Below are positions 35,634-47,907 of a stretch of DNA of 64,000 bases, one piece after another. How positions within the stretch are numbered: position 1 is the first letter of the stretch; each line of letters opens with the position of its first letter. This DNA is from Onchidella celtica (Eukaryota > Mollusca > Gastropoda > Systellommatophora > Onchidiidae), in contig OZ007572.1 in assembly GCA_963931925.1 (NCBI GenBank), forward strand, positions 26,276,691-26,340,690, in the 5' to 3' direction. The notes below the pieces were generated by a model. That model did not search any database and had not been told where the DNA came from. It worked only from the letters and a program-made list of their open reading frames with translations. The position numbers and the translations under genes are program-made.

Positions 35634-38600
35634 TTCGGGGGTTGGGCGTAGGGCTAACAACCCTACCCTGAAATCCTTGTTGGGGTGACCTTACTTGGAG
35701 AAACAAAAATCGTTACGGAAACAGCAACATGGAAAAACCAACGTTCTGGATGTGATGGACCTTCTGAGTACCTCGCGACTCGTATGAATGCAAGTGGTGA
35801 AAGCCGAAAGGAAACTGCTAGCAGGATGAAGGAGGAACTGAACACCGCCAAAACCAAGACCAGGATTGGATACTGGAATGTTAGAACAATGTATGAATCG
35901 GGTAAGTTAGCACAAGTAACATCAGAGATGAGGCGCTACAACCTACACATCCTGGGTGTAAGTGAGAGCAGATGGACTGGATCTGGAAGGATCAAAACAT
36001 CCACTGGAGAAACCGTTCTCTACTCTGGAAGAGAGGATGACCAACATCATGAAGGAGTAGCCATCATCCTAAAGAAAGGACTGGACAAATGCTTGTTGGA
36101 GTGGAAACCAGTCAATAGCAGACTGATGAGGATGAGGATGAAAGGACGACACACAAACATCACTGTCATCCAATGTTATGCACCAACCAACGAAAACGAC
36201 AACACAGACAAAGACGACTTTTATGAACAACTCCAGGGGGAAATGGACATGACGCCACGGCATGATCTCATCATTGTCATGGGAGACCTCAATGCTAAGG
36301 TAGGTAAAGATGATATAAATTATGAAAGAGTAATGGGAAAACATGGAACTGGAACAAGGAATGACAATGGAGAAAGGCTTGTGGATTTTTGTGCCTTGAA
36401 CAACTTGGTCATCGGAGGGACCCTTTTCACACACAGAGAAATTCACAAACTCACATGGAATTCTCCAAATGGAAGAGACAAGAACCAAATAGACCATTTG
36501 ATGATCAACGGTATGTGGAGACGATCCCTTCTAGATGTGAAAGTGAAAAGAGGAGCTGACGTAGCCAGCGACCACCATCTAGTGGCAGCACTTATCAAAA
36601 TTAAACTGAACAAGACCGGAATCAAGACATCAAAGCAAAGACACCTTAATATTCAGAAACTGAGAGATGCAAGTGTTAGAAATGCCTTCAACATACAAGT
36701 CAAGAACCGATTCCAGGCTCTACGAGAGTCTGATAAGAACAACCCTAAAGAAAGAGGAATCGATTCAGAGTGGAAAAGAGTAACTACAGTGTACACAGAG
36801 AGCAGTGTAGCCTGCCTTGGATTTAATGAGAAAGGGAAAAGCAAGGAGTGGATCCAACAAAGAACATGGGATGTGATCGAGGAGAGGAAAGTCATGAAAA
36901 AGAAACTCCTACAAGTGAAATCGGAAAGGCTGAAAGAGAGGTACCAACATAGCTACACAGAGTTAAATAAGAAAGTGAAGAGACTAGTAAAGAAAGATAA
37001 ACGAGAAGCCATGGAACAGCTAGCGGCAGATGCGGAGGAGGCAGCAGCAAGAGGAGAACAGGGTAAGCTCCACAAGATCACTAAGCGCATTTGTGGCAAG
37101 TACGGTGGAAGACCAAGTGTTCCAATCAAAGACAAGAATGGGAAACTACTGACTACAGAACGAGAACAGGATACACGCTGGACAGAGCACTTTCAGGAAT
37201 TACTAAACCGGCCACCACCTGAAGATAGAATAATAATACAAGATGCTGCTGAAGACCTTGACATCAACATAGATCCACCAAAGAAAGAAGAGATAGTGGC
37301 AGCAATAAAGAGCCTAAAAAACAGCAAAGCCCCAGGAAAAGACAACTTGACTGCAGAACTGTTCAAAGCAGATCCGGATCAGTCAGCCACCATCCTTCAG
37401 CCACTGTTCACAGCTATCTGGGAAGCAGAAGCAGTACCAAAGAGCTGGAATGAAGGCAGAATAGTGAAAATACCCAAGAAAGGAGCACTCAGCGATTGCA
37501 ACAACTGGCGTGGTATCACTCTCCTTTCTATACCCAGCAAAATCCTTGCCAAGATCATTGTGCAACGTATGTCAGATGCTGTGGACAAGACACTGAGAAA
37601 GGAACAGGCCGGATTCCGAAAGGGGAAAGGATGCATTGACCAGATCTTCACACTCCGAAACATCATAGAACAGTGTTCAGAATGGCAAAGGCAGCTCTAT
37701 GTGAACTTCGTTGACTTCAAAAAGGCCTTCGACAGCATCCACCCTATGGCACATTCTTCGGCACTATGGGATTCCCAGCAAGCTTGTTGAACTCATCAAA
37801 AGCTTTTACAAGAACTTCAGTTGCAGTGTCGGAAACAGTGATGCATCCTTTGAAGTGAAAACTGGTGTACGCCAAGGATGTGTGATGTCAACAATTTTGT
37901 TTAACCTCGTAATCGACTGGATTATGCGGAAAACTACAGAGGATGCACCAAGAGGCATCAGATGGACACTCTTCGACAACCTAGAGGATTTGGACTTTGC
38001 GGATGACCTTGCGCTATTGTCACATAGTCACCAACACATGCAAGATAAGACGCAGAGACTACATAATTTTGGATGCAAAGTAGGCCTTCGGATTAGCCAG
38101 AAGAAGACAGAGATTATGACCCTAAATGTAGACACTCCAGCACCAGTGCAAGTAGATGACAAGAACCTCACCACGACGGACAAATTTAAATACCTTGGTA
38201 GCATTATCAGACCAGAGGGTGGCACAAAGGAGGACATCCAAAGTAGGCTGGGAAATGCAAGGGCTGTCTTTCAAAGTATGAGCAACATCTGGAAATCGAC
38301 ACAATACGGCATCAATACCAAGATCAGACTGTACCAAAGCTGTGTCCTATCCACACTCCTGTATGGATCAGAGTGTTGGCGAATGACAGAAGGTGACCTC
38401 GCCAAGTTGTCTTCCTTCCACACCACATGTCTTCGTAGGATTCTCCGCATCTTTTGGCCAAACAAGATTTCTAATCAGGAACTACTAAGGCGATGCAAGC
38501 AAGAAGAAATAGCCAACATCATCACGAAGAGACGATGGAGATGGCTTGGACACGTGCTGCGAAAGGAAGCAAATTCTATAACCAAAACAGCACTTCAGTG

Positions 38601-38786
38601 GACACCGGAGGGACGGCGCAAGCGAGGCAGACCCAAGGCAACCTGGCGGAGAACAATCGAGGCAGAGATGAAATCCTTCAATCACTCATGGGGAACTCTC
38701 GCAAAGATGGCTCAGGACAGACAGGGCTGGATATCCTTTGTTGCTGCCCTAAGCACCAGTGGGTGCAACAGGAAATAGTAGTAGTA
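35634..38786 (+). mobile_element. RTE-like LINE insertion with 12-bp target-site duplication
   Basis: GTTGTTTGCACT occurs at 35,622-35,633 and again at 38,787-38,798, immediately outside the element, so the insertion is 3,153 bp. It has a single ORF of endonuclease and reverse transcriptase (35,784-38,778), about 150 bp of 5' leader, and a 3' end made of TAG repeats with no A-tail. A single ORF, short length and a simple-repeat tail are typical of RTE-clade LINEs. Exact clade not proven. Confidence 0.9.
35784..38778 (+). pseudogene. Endonuclease-reverse transcriptase of the RTE-like LINE, one frameshift
   Basis: A polyprotein of about 1,000 residues. AP-endonuclease motifs: RIGYWNVRTMYESGKL, GVSESRWTGSG, QCYAPTNENDN, VMGDLNAKVG and SDHHLVAA. 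Reverse transcriptase motifs: NWRGITLLSIPSKILAK, QAGFRKGKGCIDQI, NFVDFKKAFDSIH, then after a frameshift at 37,738-37,745, GVRQGCVMSTILF, the catalytic FADD (LDFADDLALLSHS), KFKYLGSII and the C-terminal RRWRWLGHVLR and RRKRGRPKATWRR. A longer open frame begins at a GTG (35,685), but the first ATG is at 35,784. Only the one frameshift breaks it, so the copy is young. The stop TAG at 38,776-38,778 is the first unit of the terminal TAG repeat. Confidence 0.93.
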
Positions 38787-40595
38787 GTTGTTTGCACTGT
38801 CACTAGCTAAATGTATTTCAAGAAAACGTGAATTTAAAATAACAGAACCAGAACATAGAAGCGAATAATAATTACTCTTAAAGACAGGAGTTTTTCAATT
38901 TTTTTTTTTGCTTTGCAAGCCCTTGCAAAGCTCTGAACACCACTAGACACTACAGAATCTCAACTGGAAATACATGTGTATGTCCATTATTATTTGAAAC
39001 AACCCAAGAGAGCTTCCTTAGTTATTGGGCTTATGGCCCTTCCTCTCCAGAAGAGTGTTTTTATGACCCCCTACCTCTGTGGCATGACCCTAAAACGATT
39101 AAAAATGATATGGAACTGCCCTTTGCAAAGAAGGATTTCACTTCTGCAACTATGAGCATACATATGGAAAAAGTATGAGTTGTCACTTACTTAAGAAATG
39201 TTTCCTCTACAAAGTTCATGGGTTAGAGCGAGCATGGGTAACCAATGGCCCACGAGTCAGATCCAGCCAGCCAAGCAATTTTGGCCGGCCCCCTGATGTT
39301 GATTGAAAATTACTTTACGCCCATCACCGAGCTGTAATATAATACCCCACCTCCCCCGAGAATTTTTTTCTCTAAATATATAAAAATCAACATCCAAACA
39401 AATAACGTCCCTTACAGAAAGGCTATAGTGTTAGCTGAGAATATCTGGCCCTCTGCATCCTCTCATGTTTTGAGGTCTATATAAATATGTATATTTAATA
39501 GTAATAGTATATGAAAGGTTGGCTAAGCCTGGGTCAGCAGATCAAATTATTATGTAACATGACACTGAATTGATACAAAAAGTTCAAAGTCATTTCATTT
39601 ATGGCCCAATTCTTTTATTTTTTTGCAATATTTTATAATATACCCACTTTGTAATGTCAATAAATACTCAAATGATTTCAAATCTCTTCAAGTATTTAAT
39701 CATTCTAAAAAAAATATAAAAAAAGAAAGGAAAAAGTACCAACTATAAGAATGGCAAATACACCATTGTCTGACAATCGACAACTTCGTGACACCATTCA
39801 ATACTTCAATCAGTCTAGCGGAAAAATTTTAAAAGAATTTTTAAAAAATCTAAGATTGGTGCAAGTTAACATCAGCAGTTAACAGTAAGGCTTCATATAT
39901 GTAACTTAAGAGGACAGAGAAAGTGGACATGCACTATTGGATTACACTATGGGTATAAACTTTTGACATCTGAAACTGGAAAAAGAAAAAAATAACTTTA
40001 TTCATAACATAATATCAGGCAATTTGTCCTCAATGTTTCACAAGCTAAAAGGAACACTGTTCGTTGTTATTTAAATATCATTTTGTAAATGCGGACATTG
40101 TCTCTTCAAACTAGAGGGAGTATTTGACTGAATGTTAATCAGGTGAGATGACTGAGGAGGGGAAAGAGGGGGTAGGAATAACATTAGTAAAAAGCATCAA
40201 ACCAAATTTTCATGTCAAGCTAAATTTGTCACATATTTGAATAAAAATGCCATGGTCTCATCAGTGACAAAAAGAATAGCAATCTTTAAGTAGTTTCAGG
40301 TATAATAATCATTATCACTAAATGTGACAAATGAGAAACAGTTTCTCAGAGGATAAGAACAAAATACACTGATGCACATATATTCTCATTGGTTGGTATT
40401 GGCAAGGCATCGCACATTATAATTACTGAAACTTTCAGCCTCAAATTATACTTTCTTTTGGCTCAGGTTTATACATATTATGTGAGAGGATCTGGCAAAA
40501 TTGGGCTTAAGGCAAAAGACCAAATTCCTGAGAAAACCTCTCCAAAGGGGTAAAAAAAAAGTTCTACGGAAAATGAGATTTGTTTATGCACATGT

Positions 40596-40735
40596 AATAA
40601 AGTTTGAGTTTGGAGAAAGCATATTGACACACTTACTGCCATATTTTGCTAAGAAAGAGCAAGATGGCAGACAGAATATAGGCTGGATAGGACTGAAGGA
40701 GAGCCAACCAGAAGCGCCCACCAACTAACTACCTG
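40596..40735 (+). repeat. Dispersed repeat of about 130 bp, copy 1 (copy 2 at 48,545-48,665)
   Basis: Both places share GAGTTTGGAGAAA, TTGACAC, AAAGAGCAAGATGG or AAAAGCAAGAAGATGG, ACAGAATATA and CACCAAC in the same order and orientation. Non-coding, diverged. Confidence 0.7.
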
Positions 40736-42039
40736 TGCTTAGAAAATGAAAGATTAGCCATTTTTCTGCATTCAGTTTAAATATTTTGCTTGAAGTTGTA
40801 CTCTTCAAAATGTTTGATTTCAATCTTTTAAAGAGGTATCAAATTTCACCTTAAGCTTGATTTCACCAGATCAACTCACATGGGTCAGGACTGGTGCAAG
40901 CATTGTGATAAGAGGAAAAATGCGTAAAAGCACCATATAAATAAAAATATAAACTTACAAAAAAACATTAAAATTAAAAATCTAAACATGTCTAAGAGCC
41001 ATTTCATGCGACTCCTGTCTAAGAGATCAGGTTGCTGATGTTAATACATGAATTACAAAAAAAACCTAAAAAAAAAATTAATATTATTTTCCAGAACAAA
41101 AATTAACACTGCTTCCTGTGGCATACCGTGTGATCCCGTCACACTCCAGTATCAACTATTTGCATCATACTAGCATGTCCTTGACAATCTTTTTGAAACT
41201 ATTTTCACTTAAACTATCTGACAATCCATGTTAACATATATGCACCTTTTATCTCAATCAAAACTGCTCCTTGAAAAAAATATAAAAATGAAGCGCATCA
41301 TCAAAAGTGCTCAACAAATAAAGCTAATCCTTGCTTTAATTTTGTTTGTTTGATTGTTATTTTTTATAATTCCTGTAACATTTGCCAAAAATAGGTACAA
41401 AATATACAATATACCCTCTTGACACTCATAATCAAAAGAAAAAAATCGTTAAAAAGAAAAGTATCACCAATGTATTACATGTAATTTCCCTCAGTATAAA
41501 AATTAAGTGATGTAATGATATGAAAGTGAAACATACTGTGTTACATGAAAATGGAAACACTTATGATGTTCAACACCTCAATTCTACCGTACAAAACCAA
41601 CACCTCTCTTCTCCCATGGAAACGATGAAATTAAAAAAAAAAAGTACATTTGGTTGCAAGTAGTGTTGATTACAAATGATTGTTCAAATAAGCAATTATC
41701 TCTTGCCCTGTATCAGTTTACATCATCTTGAACTGCTTAATAATAATACGTGGAAGTCACTGATTTAGTATACATGTATATTATTACATCACTTTCCTCT
41801 TTCTGTCATATGGGAATGTGAGCAGTATCTTAACTTCAAGTTCCCATATATTGATTATTAACATTGTTATAATTATGTTTGTTTTGCTAAATAATCAAAG
41901 ATTAAGTTTTAAATAGGAGTAAGCTGTGTGCATTTTGTTACCTAGCCGACCTGGCAAAAGACCAGAGAGGGTAATAACAGATCAGTTCCCCCCACCGCGC
42001 AACACCATAAAATGAGATGAAAAATAGCCTTTCCGATCA

Positions 42040-42340
42040 TCCTTTTCAATTCTACTCCATAAAACTGTGTTGTGATCCAGTCCAAATTTTATATGCTTAA
42101 CCTGCAGGCATGTCAAGGATCAAGTCAGAACACTTTCTTCTGTTCAACTCAGTTGTGACTCAAAATCAATGAAATTATTAAAAATATATATAGCAAACTT
42201 CAGGCCTTCTAAAATATGCCCAGATACATCTTTCCATATTTTTATGTGTAATATGATAATTTGTAGAATTTAAGGCTCAGTGGTTAAAGAACCTTTCATG
42301 ATTACACTGGAGGTCTTACTTCCATTATAATAATACCATT
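42040..42340 (+). repeat. Local direct duplication of about 280 bp (second copy 42,655-42,925)
   Basis: Shared phrases in order: TTTTTAATTCCACTC or TTTTCAATTCTACTC, CAACTCAGTT, GGCTCAAAATCAGTGAA or GACTCAAAATCAATGAA, ATATAGCAAA, TTGTAGAATT, GGCTCAG and CCTTTCATGATTACA. The copies are about 600 bp apart, clearly diverged, and code for nothing. Confidence 0.75.
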
Positions 42341-44340
42341 TAGAAGGTGTGGTGAAAGGAACAACTTCACTATACATAATATACAATAATATTATTGTAC
42401 ATAGATACCATTATCTGCACACATACTAAACCTGTAACTGAGTCAGACCTGCCAACGCACCCTTGTGTTTCAGGACTCCACTGTATTTAGGGTGTTGGCA
42501 AGGATGTGAAAAATAATTGTTTTATGAAAAAACAAATTCCTACCAGATTTGAGAATATTGAGAATAAGACTTACTAGTTGGCCCACTAACTCGAGGAATA
42601 CACAGATGTCATTTCTAAGGTGGAGTTCTGATCACAAATGGGTAAACTGAGGTGCAAAATGAAATTCCCTGTCATACTTTTTAATTCCACTCGAAGGAAA
42701 TGCGTCTTCTTCTTCTGGCTCAAAATGTCGGATAATTTTTTCTCTTCAACTCAGTTACGGCTCAAAATCAGTGAACCTATTAAAAAAAATATAGCAAAGT
42801 TCAAGGCCTATGTACACCTTTATGGTTTTCTATGCGTAATATGAAATTTTGTAGAATTACGGCTCAGCAGTTAAAAAGCCTTTCATGATTACATTGGACT
42901 TGGAGGCCTTAATGCATTTATAATATGATTAGGAGCCAGTTCAATAAAATGCCAGACAGTGATGACAGTATGCACATTGTCCTAATTCATACAGAGTACA
43001 TTATGTGACCATGTGGTGTGTTTTACACTCTTTTATATTTAAATTTGTATTCTCCTTTCTACTGAAGACATGACTGACTGAGAGTTCCAGTTTGCCTTTC
43101 TAGGGCATATGCTCCCCTTGAGGTGTCCATTATTGAAGTGATCATTGCACTGTTACAACACAATTACGTTTCATGTTGTTTGTATGAGCCACCATGTCAA
43201 ACACAACAAAAAGTTGCCCAAGTTCTTAAAACTGAAAAGGAACATAACAGACAAAGTATCAATTTCCTTAAACCAGGCTGGCAGCAAAAATTCTTTAAGA
43301 AATTCTTAAAATAATATCTTGATTCAGGTCATCCATAAAATGCCAAATCTGAATGATTTATTCACTTACTTTGTAACAGTTCCCAAAATGCCCCATTATT
43401 TCCCACAGTCTCACATATATGAAACTTTAGCAAAAACACATGTATCCAATACGAAAAAGAACTCTCATCCCCACCAAAATTGTTCAAAATCAACAGTATA
43501 TTTAATTCACACAGGCATACAAAATTTCAACTCCCCAGATATGTCACTGCAAACATCTCTCAGCCCTAAGCAGAGTCATGCACACAATGGTTAAGACCAA
43601 ATCACATTTCAATCTGAGTCAGAAAAAAAAACAACTCTGACCCATATGTAATAATAATTGCATTTCAATCACTGCACTCAATCTATTTTATCCCTTTATG
43701 AGCCTTAACTTGGTTTTAAGCACAATCTGCACAAGTATTCATAGATAAGAGTGAGTTGCAAAACTCACATCGAGAACTTCGAGACAGTCACAAAATCTAG
43801 ATACAAGCATATTTCATCTAATTCATTTAAAAAATGTGGTCTGCGGGGGATAAATAATATTGCGGGTACATATAAATTGTATCATGCCCAGTGAGGACAA
43901 TTTTCAAAGTTGAACCCCACCTTTTCTGCGCCATGTTTTTTAGCCCAGTATTCCTAGTCCTTCCTGTCCATATCTTGTAAAAAAATAAAATAATTTAGTG
44001 TTCGTCATCTTTCAGAAGTTGGCAGCACTTTCTGGTGCAGCATAATAATACCACAGTGTAAACAATGCCAATCAAGATGCCAAGGAAAGCATTCTTTTGT
44101 GAGCTTGAGCTATAGTATTTGTCTGTTTTAATATTTAATTTTTCTGAAAATGTCCCTGTCGCTGCTATCATTTTTGCCCCCACAAGTTTACAGGAAATGG
44201 TTTGCAGAAAATGTAATATGAAATCTCATTGAAAAATCTGGTTTGCACAATGCTACTGCATGCAACCAATGCGTTTCACCTCTTCTAGTTCTAATGTGAC
44301 ATGATTATCTAAATCAACTTACAAGGCAGTTATGATTTAT

Positions 44341-44668
44341 CAGGGCTGTCAGTGGATAATGATGCCAACCCCTGAACTCGGCCAAGCAGAATACTGTTCA
44401 CGCAAGCGCGATCGACTTCTGTCCAGTGCCTATGACTTTATCTCATGACATGAGTATGTAAAACCAAACAACTTCCCCGTTTGACTTGAAAAATTCTTGC
44501 AGTTTTGTAGATGAACGGGTTATTTTAAAATCCCTTGATTACAGTTCTGTTCACGATACAATGTACTTGGCTGTAGATGGATAGCAAAGAAACTGATATT
44601 TCAACGCGGATGACCGGACCTTTCTCAATCCCGGATTTTCGCGTATCCGCGGAACTCTGACAGCCCTG
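44341..44668. mobile_element. hAT-like MITE with CAGGGCTGTCAG inverted ends
   Basis: Perfect 12-bp ends CAGGGCTGTCAG and CTGACAGCCCTG bound 328 bp of non-coding sequence. ATTTAT directly flanks both ends, so the target site is at least 6 bp; hAT elements normally give 8 bp. CAGGG-type ends are usual for hAT elements. Confidence 0.75.
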
Positions 44669-47600
44669 ATTTATTTAGTGTTCACAACTTCTGCAAATCA
44701 TAAATCACTCTCACACTTTGCTAACTTTTGAACTTAACACACTGCGTGCTCCAAGCTGATTTCTATAATAATAATGAACTAAAATGGCATAAGCTGAAAG
44801 TTATAATAAAACATTTGAATACAGAAATATTACAAGGGAAGAGACATGGCATAAAATCAGCAGGGGAGAATCACTGTGACATCATTAAAGCAAAACTGAA
44901 ATAAAAACTGAAAATGAAGTACTTTCAATGCCACAGCATAAAATCTACAGGCACGTTATTAACTAAAAATTTTTAAAACTCATTTACATGAAGGCAGAGG
45001 ATCTAATATCATTAATAAATTGTTCGCAGTCAATTACTGACCAAATTGCTGATATTGTGACCTAACTGCATTGTCTCTTCTTCCCATGACAAGCATTAAC
45101 TGTGATCAAACTTATTAACTGGTGAATCATGAAGTCATATTCACTATACACTTTCTGCATTTTTTCGTTTTTATATCAATACAAAATACCCACAGAATAC
45201 TTGCTTGCATGAACCCCGCCTCTTTAATCTGGAAGACAATCCAGTTGATCTATGCCATACATAGATTAAAAGATGACAGATTCTGCCCAACAAAACTAAG
45301 AAAAACTTCAAAAAAAGTTAAGTTACAACACCATTTAAAAAAAAAAACGAACAAAAAACAAGGTGTCTGTCCCTCCAACCCAACTCTTTCTAGTAATGTA
45401 TAATTACAGCTCTTTCTCCTTTCTGAATCCTATATATGCTACAGAACAAAAAGAAAATGCTTTATTACATCTTAGTCCAGCAACACTGCTGTCAGGCATT
45501 TTTTAAAGTGGCATTTGAGGAAAAAAAACGAAAAAAACAAACTTATTTTAATACATTTCCATCAAAACTATTCAGCTGTGATTAAAATTGGGAACACAAT
45601 GCAATCCAAATATGGCAAAAACTATTAATTTAATAATTTATGCATAAATACAAATTTTTAAAGAAGCAACAAACAAACAAAGAAACTGAAAGTCATGGCA
45701 GGGATCTAAGATGATGCCAAGTTATTTTCCTTGCAAACCAAGAGAGGCTCTTACCTCACATGCCTGGTGTTATTACCACAGAATTCAAAATACCATTTTA
45801 AATATTATCTGAACCCACACGAAGATCAATTACTTGAAAACAATTATCGCACTCACAACAAATCCCAAGATATCTTTTGTATACCCAATGCTGTTATCAA
45901 CACTACATTCTCATGCAATGATAAAGCGAGGACAATAAGGATGGTTCAGGAAGGATTTCCATATCAGGTCCCAGGTTAAAGTCTATGTTTGCAGACAGGA
46001 TTAAGGGTTTATGGCCATGTTTGATTATAGGTTTGGGATAAGGTAAGTAATATATATCTTTCAAGTTTAATAATTTTTAATACCTTTTCTCACTTTTGCC
46101 CCATTACAATTTACAAGGCTCCAGTGTCCTCTATGGAGATAACCAGATTTGGCAATCCTTCCATGGATTATGATGATGATAAAGAGCACATGGAGCTTCT
46201 CGTTATATATGTATGGTACAAATTAAATTCTCCACAGTTTTTCAGTGCAGTCTTTTGTGCTTTGTGAAATGTAATTTGAAGGAGCATGAAATGAAAAGCT
46301 CTTACACCTCACTCTCAAAGTGGTTTTCATGAACATTTAATGATGCATTTAAAATCCAAACATGATGCATAATAAAGTAATGCTACTTTATATCACCACT
46401 TCACGGTTCTAAACAGTGTAAGTTATGTAGGTTTCAATATTATTTATGGCCTACACTCCGTCACTGCTGCAGTGAATTTAGCTAACACAGCAAATTAACT
46501 CACAAATGAATTTTTGGGATTGAACTTAGACCAGGCACACCATGCGAACTCTGTTGTGTTGCTGTTGTGTCACAATCAGGTTGTATTTTGTAATATCAAG
46601 CAGGGATACACACACATGTGACACACGGGCTCATTACGGAGTCAACAGGAACATGAAAATCATACATGACAGCCAGCTGCATGTGTGCCCAGCCATACTA
46701 GTGCATATGACTGAAGCTGCCACCATCATTCCAAATGTTGATTGTATACCTGAAGAATAACATCTTGCAACAAATTTTGAAACCCAATTTACGAATACAC
46801 TACAAGTGTGCACAGTTTCGACCCCAACTTTTCATTGATATGCATGATTATGTATGAAAACAGCACTGTCACTCTTCAGTACAAAAGATGAAAAAAAATA
46901 ATAATAACTGGATTTTATTATATACAATAACGAATGTTAGAAAGATCTCATTCAATTCACTTGGTATCTTGGGATGATAAGTAGTAAATGTCACAGGATG
47001 AGTGTTTTACTAGGGTAACTTCACTGGTGCTTTGTAATGAGAGATTTCTTTGGGAATATTTGAATTTTACATAAGGATAAATTCACATAACATTAAACCT
47101 GGAATGAACCGACTTTGAGGGAGGAGTTCCATTTGAGGCACACAGTAAAAATATTACAAGGATGCCACTTTAGGAGCATCCATGTGAAGGGGGTCACAGG
47201 GAAAGGGCAGTGCAACCCCCTCCCCTTCCCTTGTGAGTTACCTCTAGATGGATGTTTTTATAGTTAATGAGCAGCTTGACAATAAACACTCAAAACATGA
47301 AACAGGTGCTGGCTAAAGCTGCGTACCTCAAAAGATACTCCTTCCAAATTTGAAGTTACATATACATATAAATATATTTCACATTGCTATTCACAAGGGT
47401 GAAATGATGCTTGTTTTCTTGTTCTCCTGTAAAATGTGTGAGATTAAAATAACCATAGCTGGACACTGTACTCATCCTGGCACACAGCTGGTTTTGTTGA
47501 ATCAAGATCTAGAATGCACTGACCTAATCAATCAGACCTGTCATTTTGTAACAAGAAAATGTGATGCAACGGTACAGAATTGGTAATGTGTCACGGCTGT

Positions 47601-47907
47601 GAAGTGGATAAAATCCAGCACAATGATGTTGGGGCTTGAATTTATGGAATTTTTTATATTTTTGCCAATATAGAATTTTAAGTCTTCTATCACTTTCTAG
47701 TAGCAGAAAAGTAAATTTTTGTTCCAAACAGCGTTTTCCTTGATTTTCAAAATGACATATTATCCAATTTGTGCTGTTGCCTCACAAATACTTATTTTGG
47801 TTATTATGCACTCAAAAATGACTTTCCTCCCACAGAGCAATCACTGTCACTCCAAAATATCACAAAATGTACAGCCTATCAACACAATTAACATGTGGAC
47901 AGGCAGA

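Larger units (their letters stand above)
38799..47907. other. AT-rich tract without a coding gene; possible long 3' UTR of SLC35C1
   Basis: Nine kilobases downstream of the SLC35C1 stop with few transposons: a 328-bp hAT-type MITE at 44,341 and two local duplications are the only clear repeats. The sense (minus) strand is U-rich, as the + strand has many A runs. The + strand open frames here (65-95 codons) are scattered, AT-rich and motif-free. TTTATT, which is AATAAA on the minus strand, occurs near 39,615 and 39,997 among other places. A stretch at 39,230-39,300 resembles the end of an hAT-type repeat (CCAATGGCCCACGAGTC), low confidence. Confidence 0.45.

Noticed and set aside
42638-47586. 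A series of + strand frames of 60-95 codons downstream of SLC35C1
   Set aside because: AT-rich, unrelated to each other, without domains, and antisense to a probable transcript tail.
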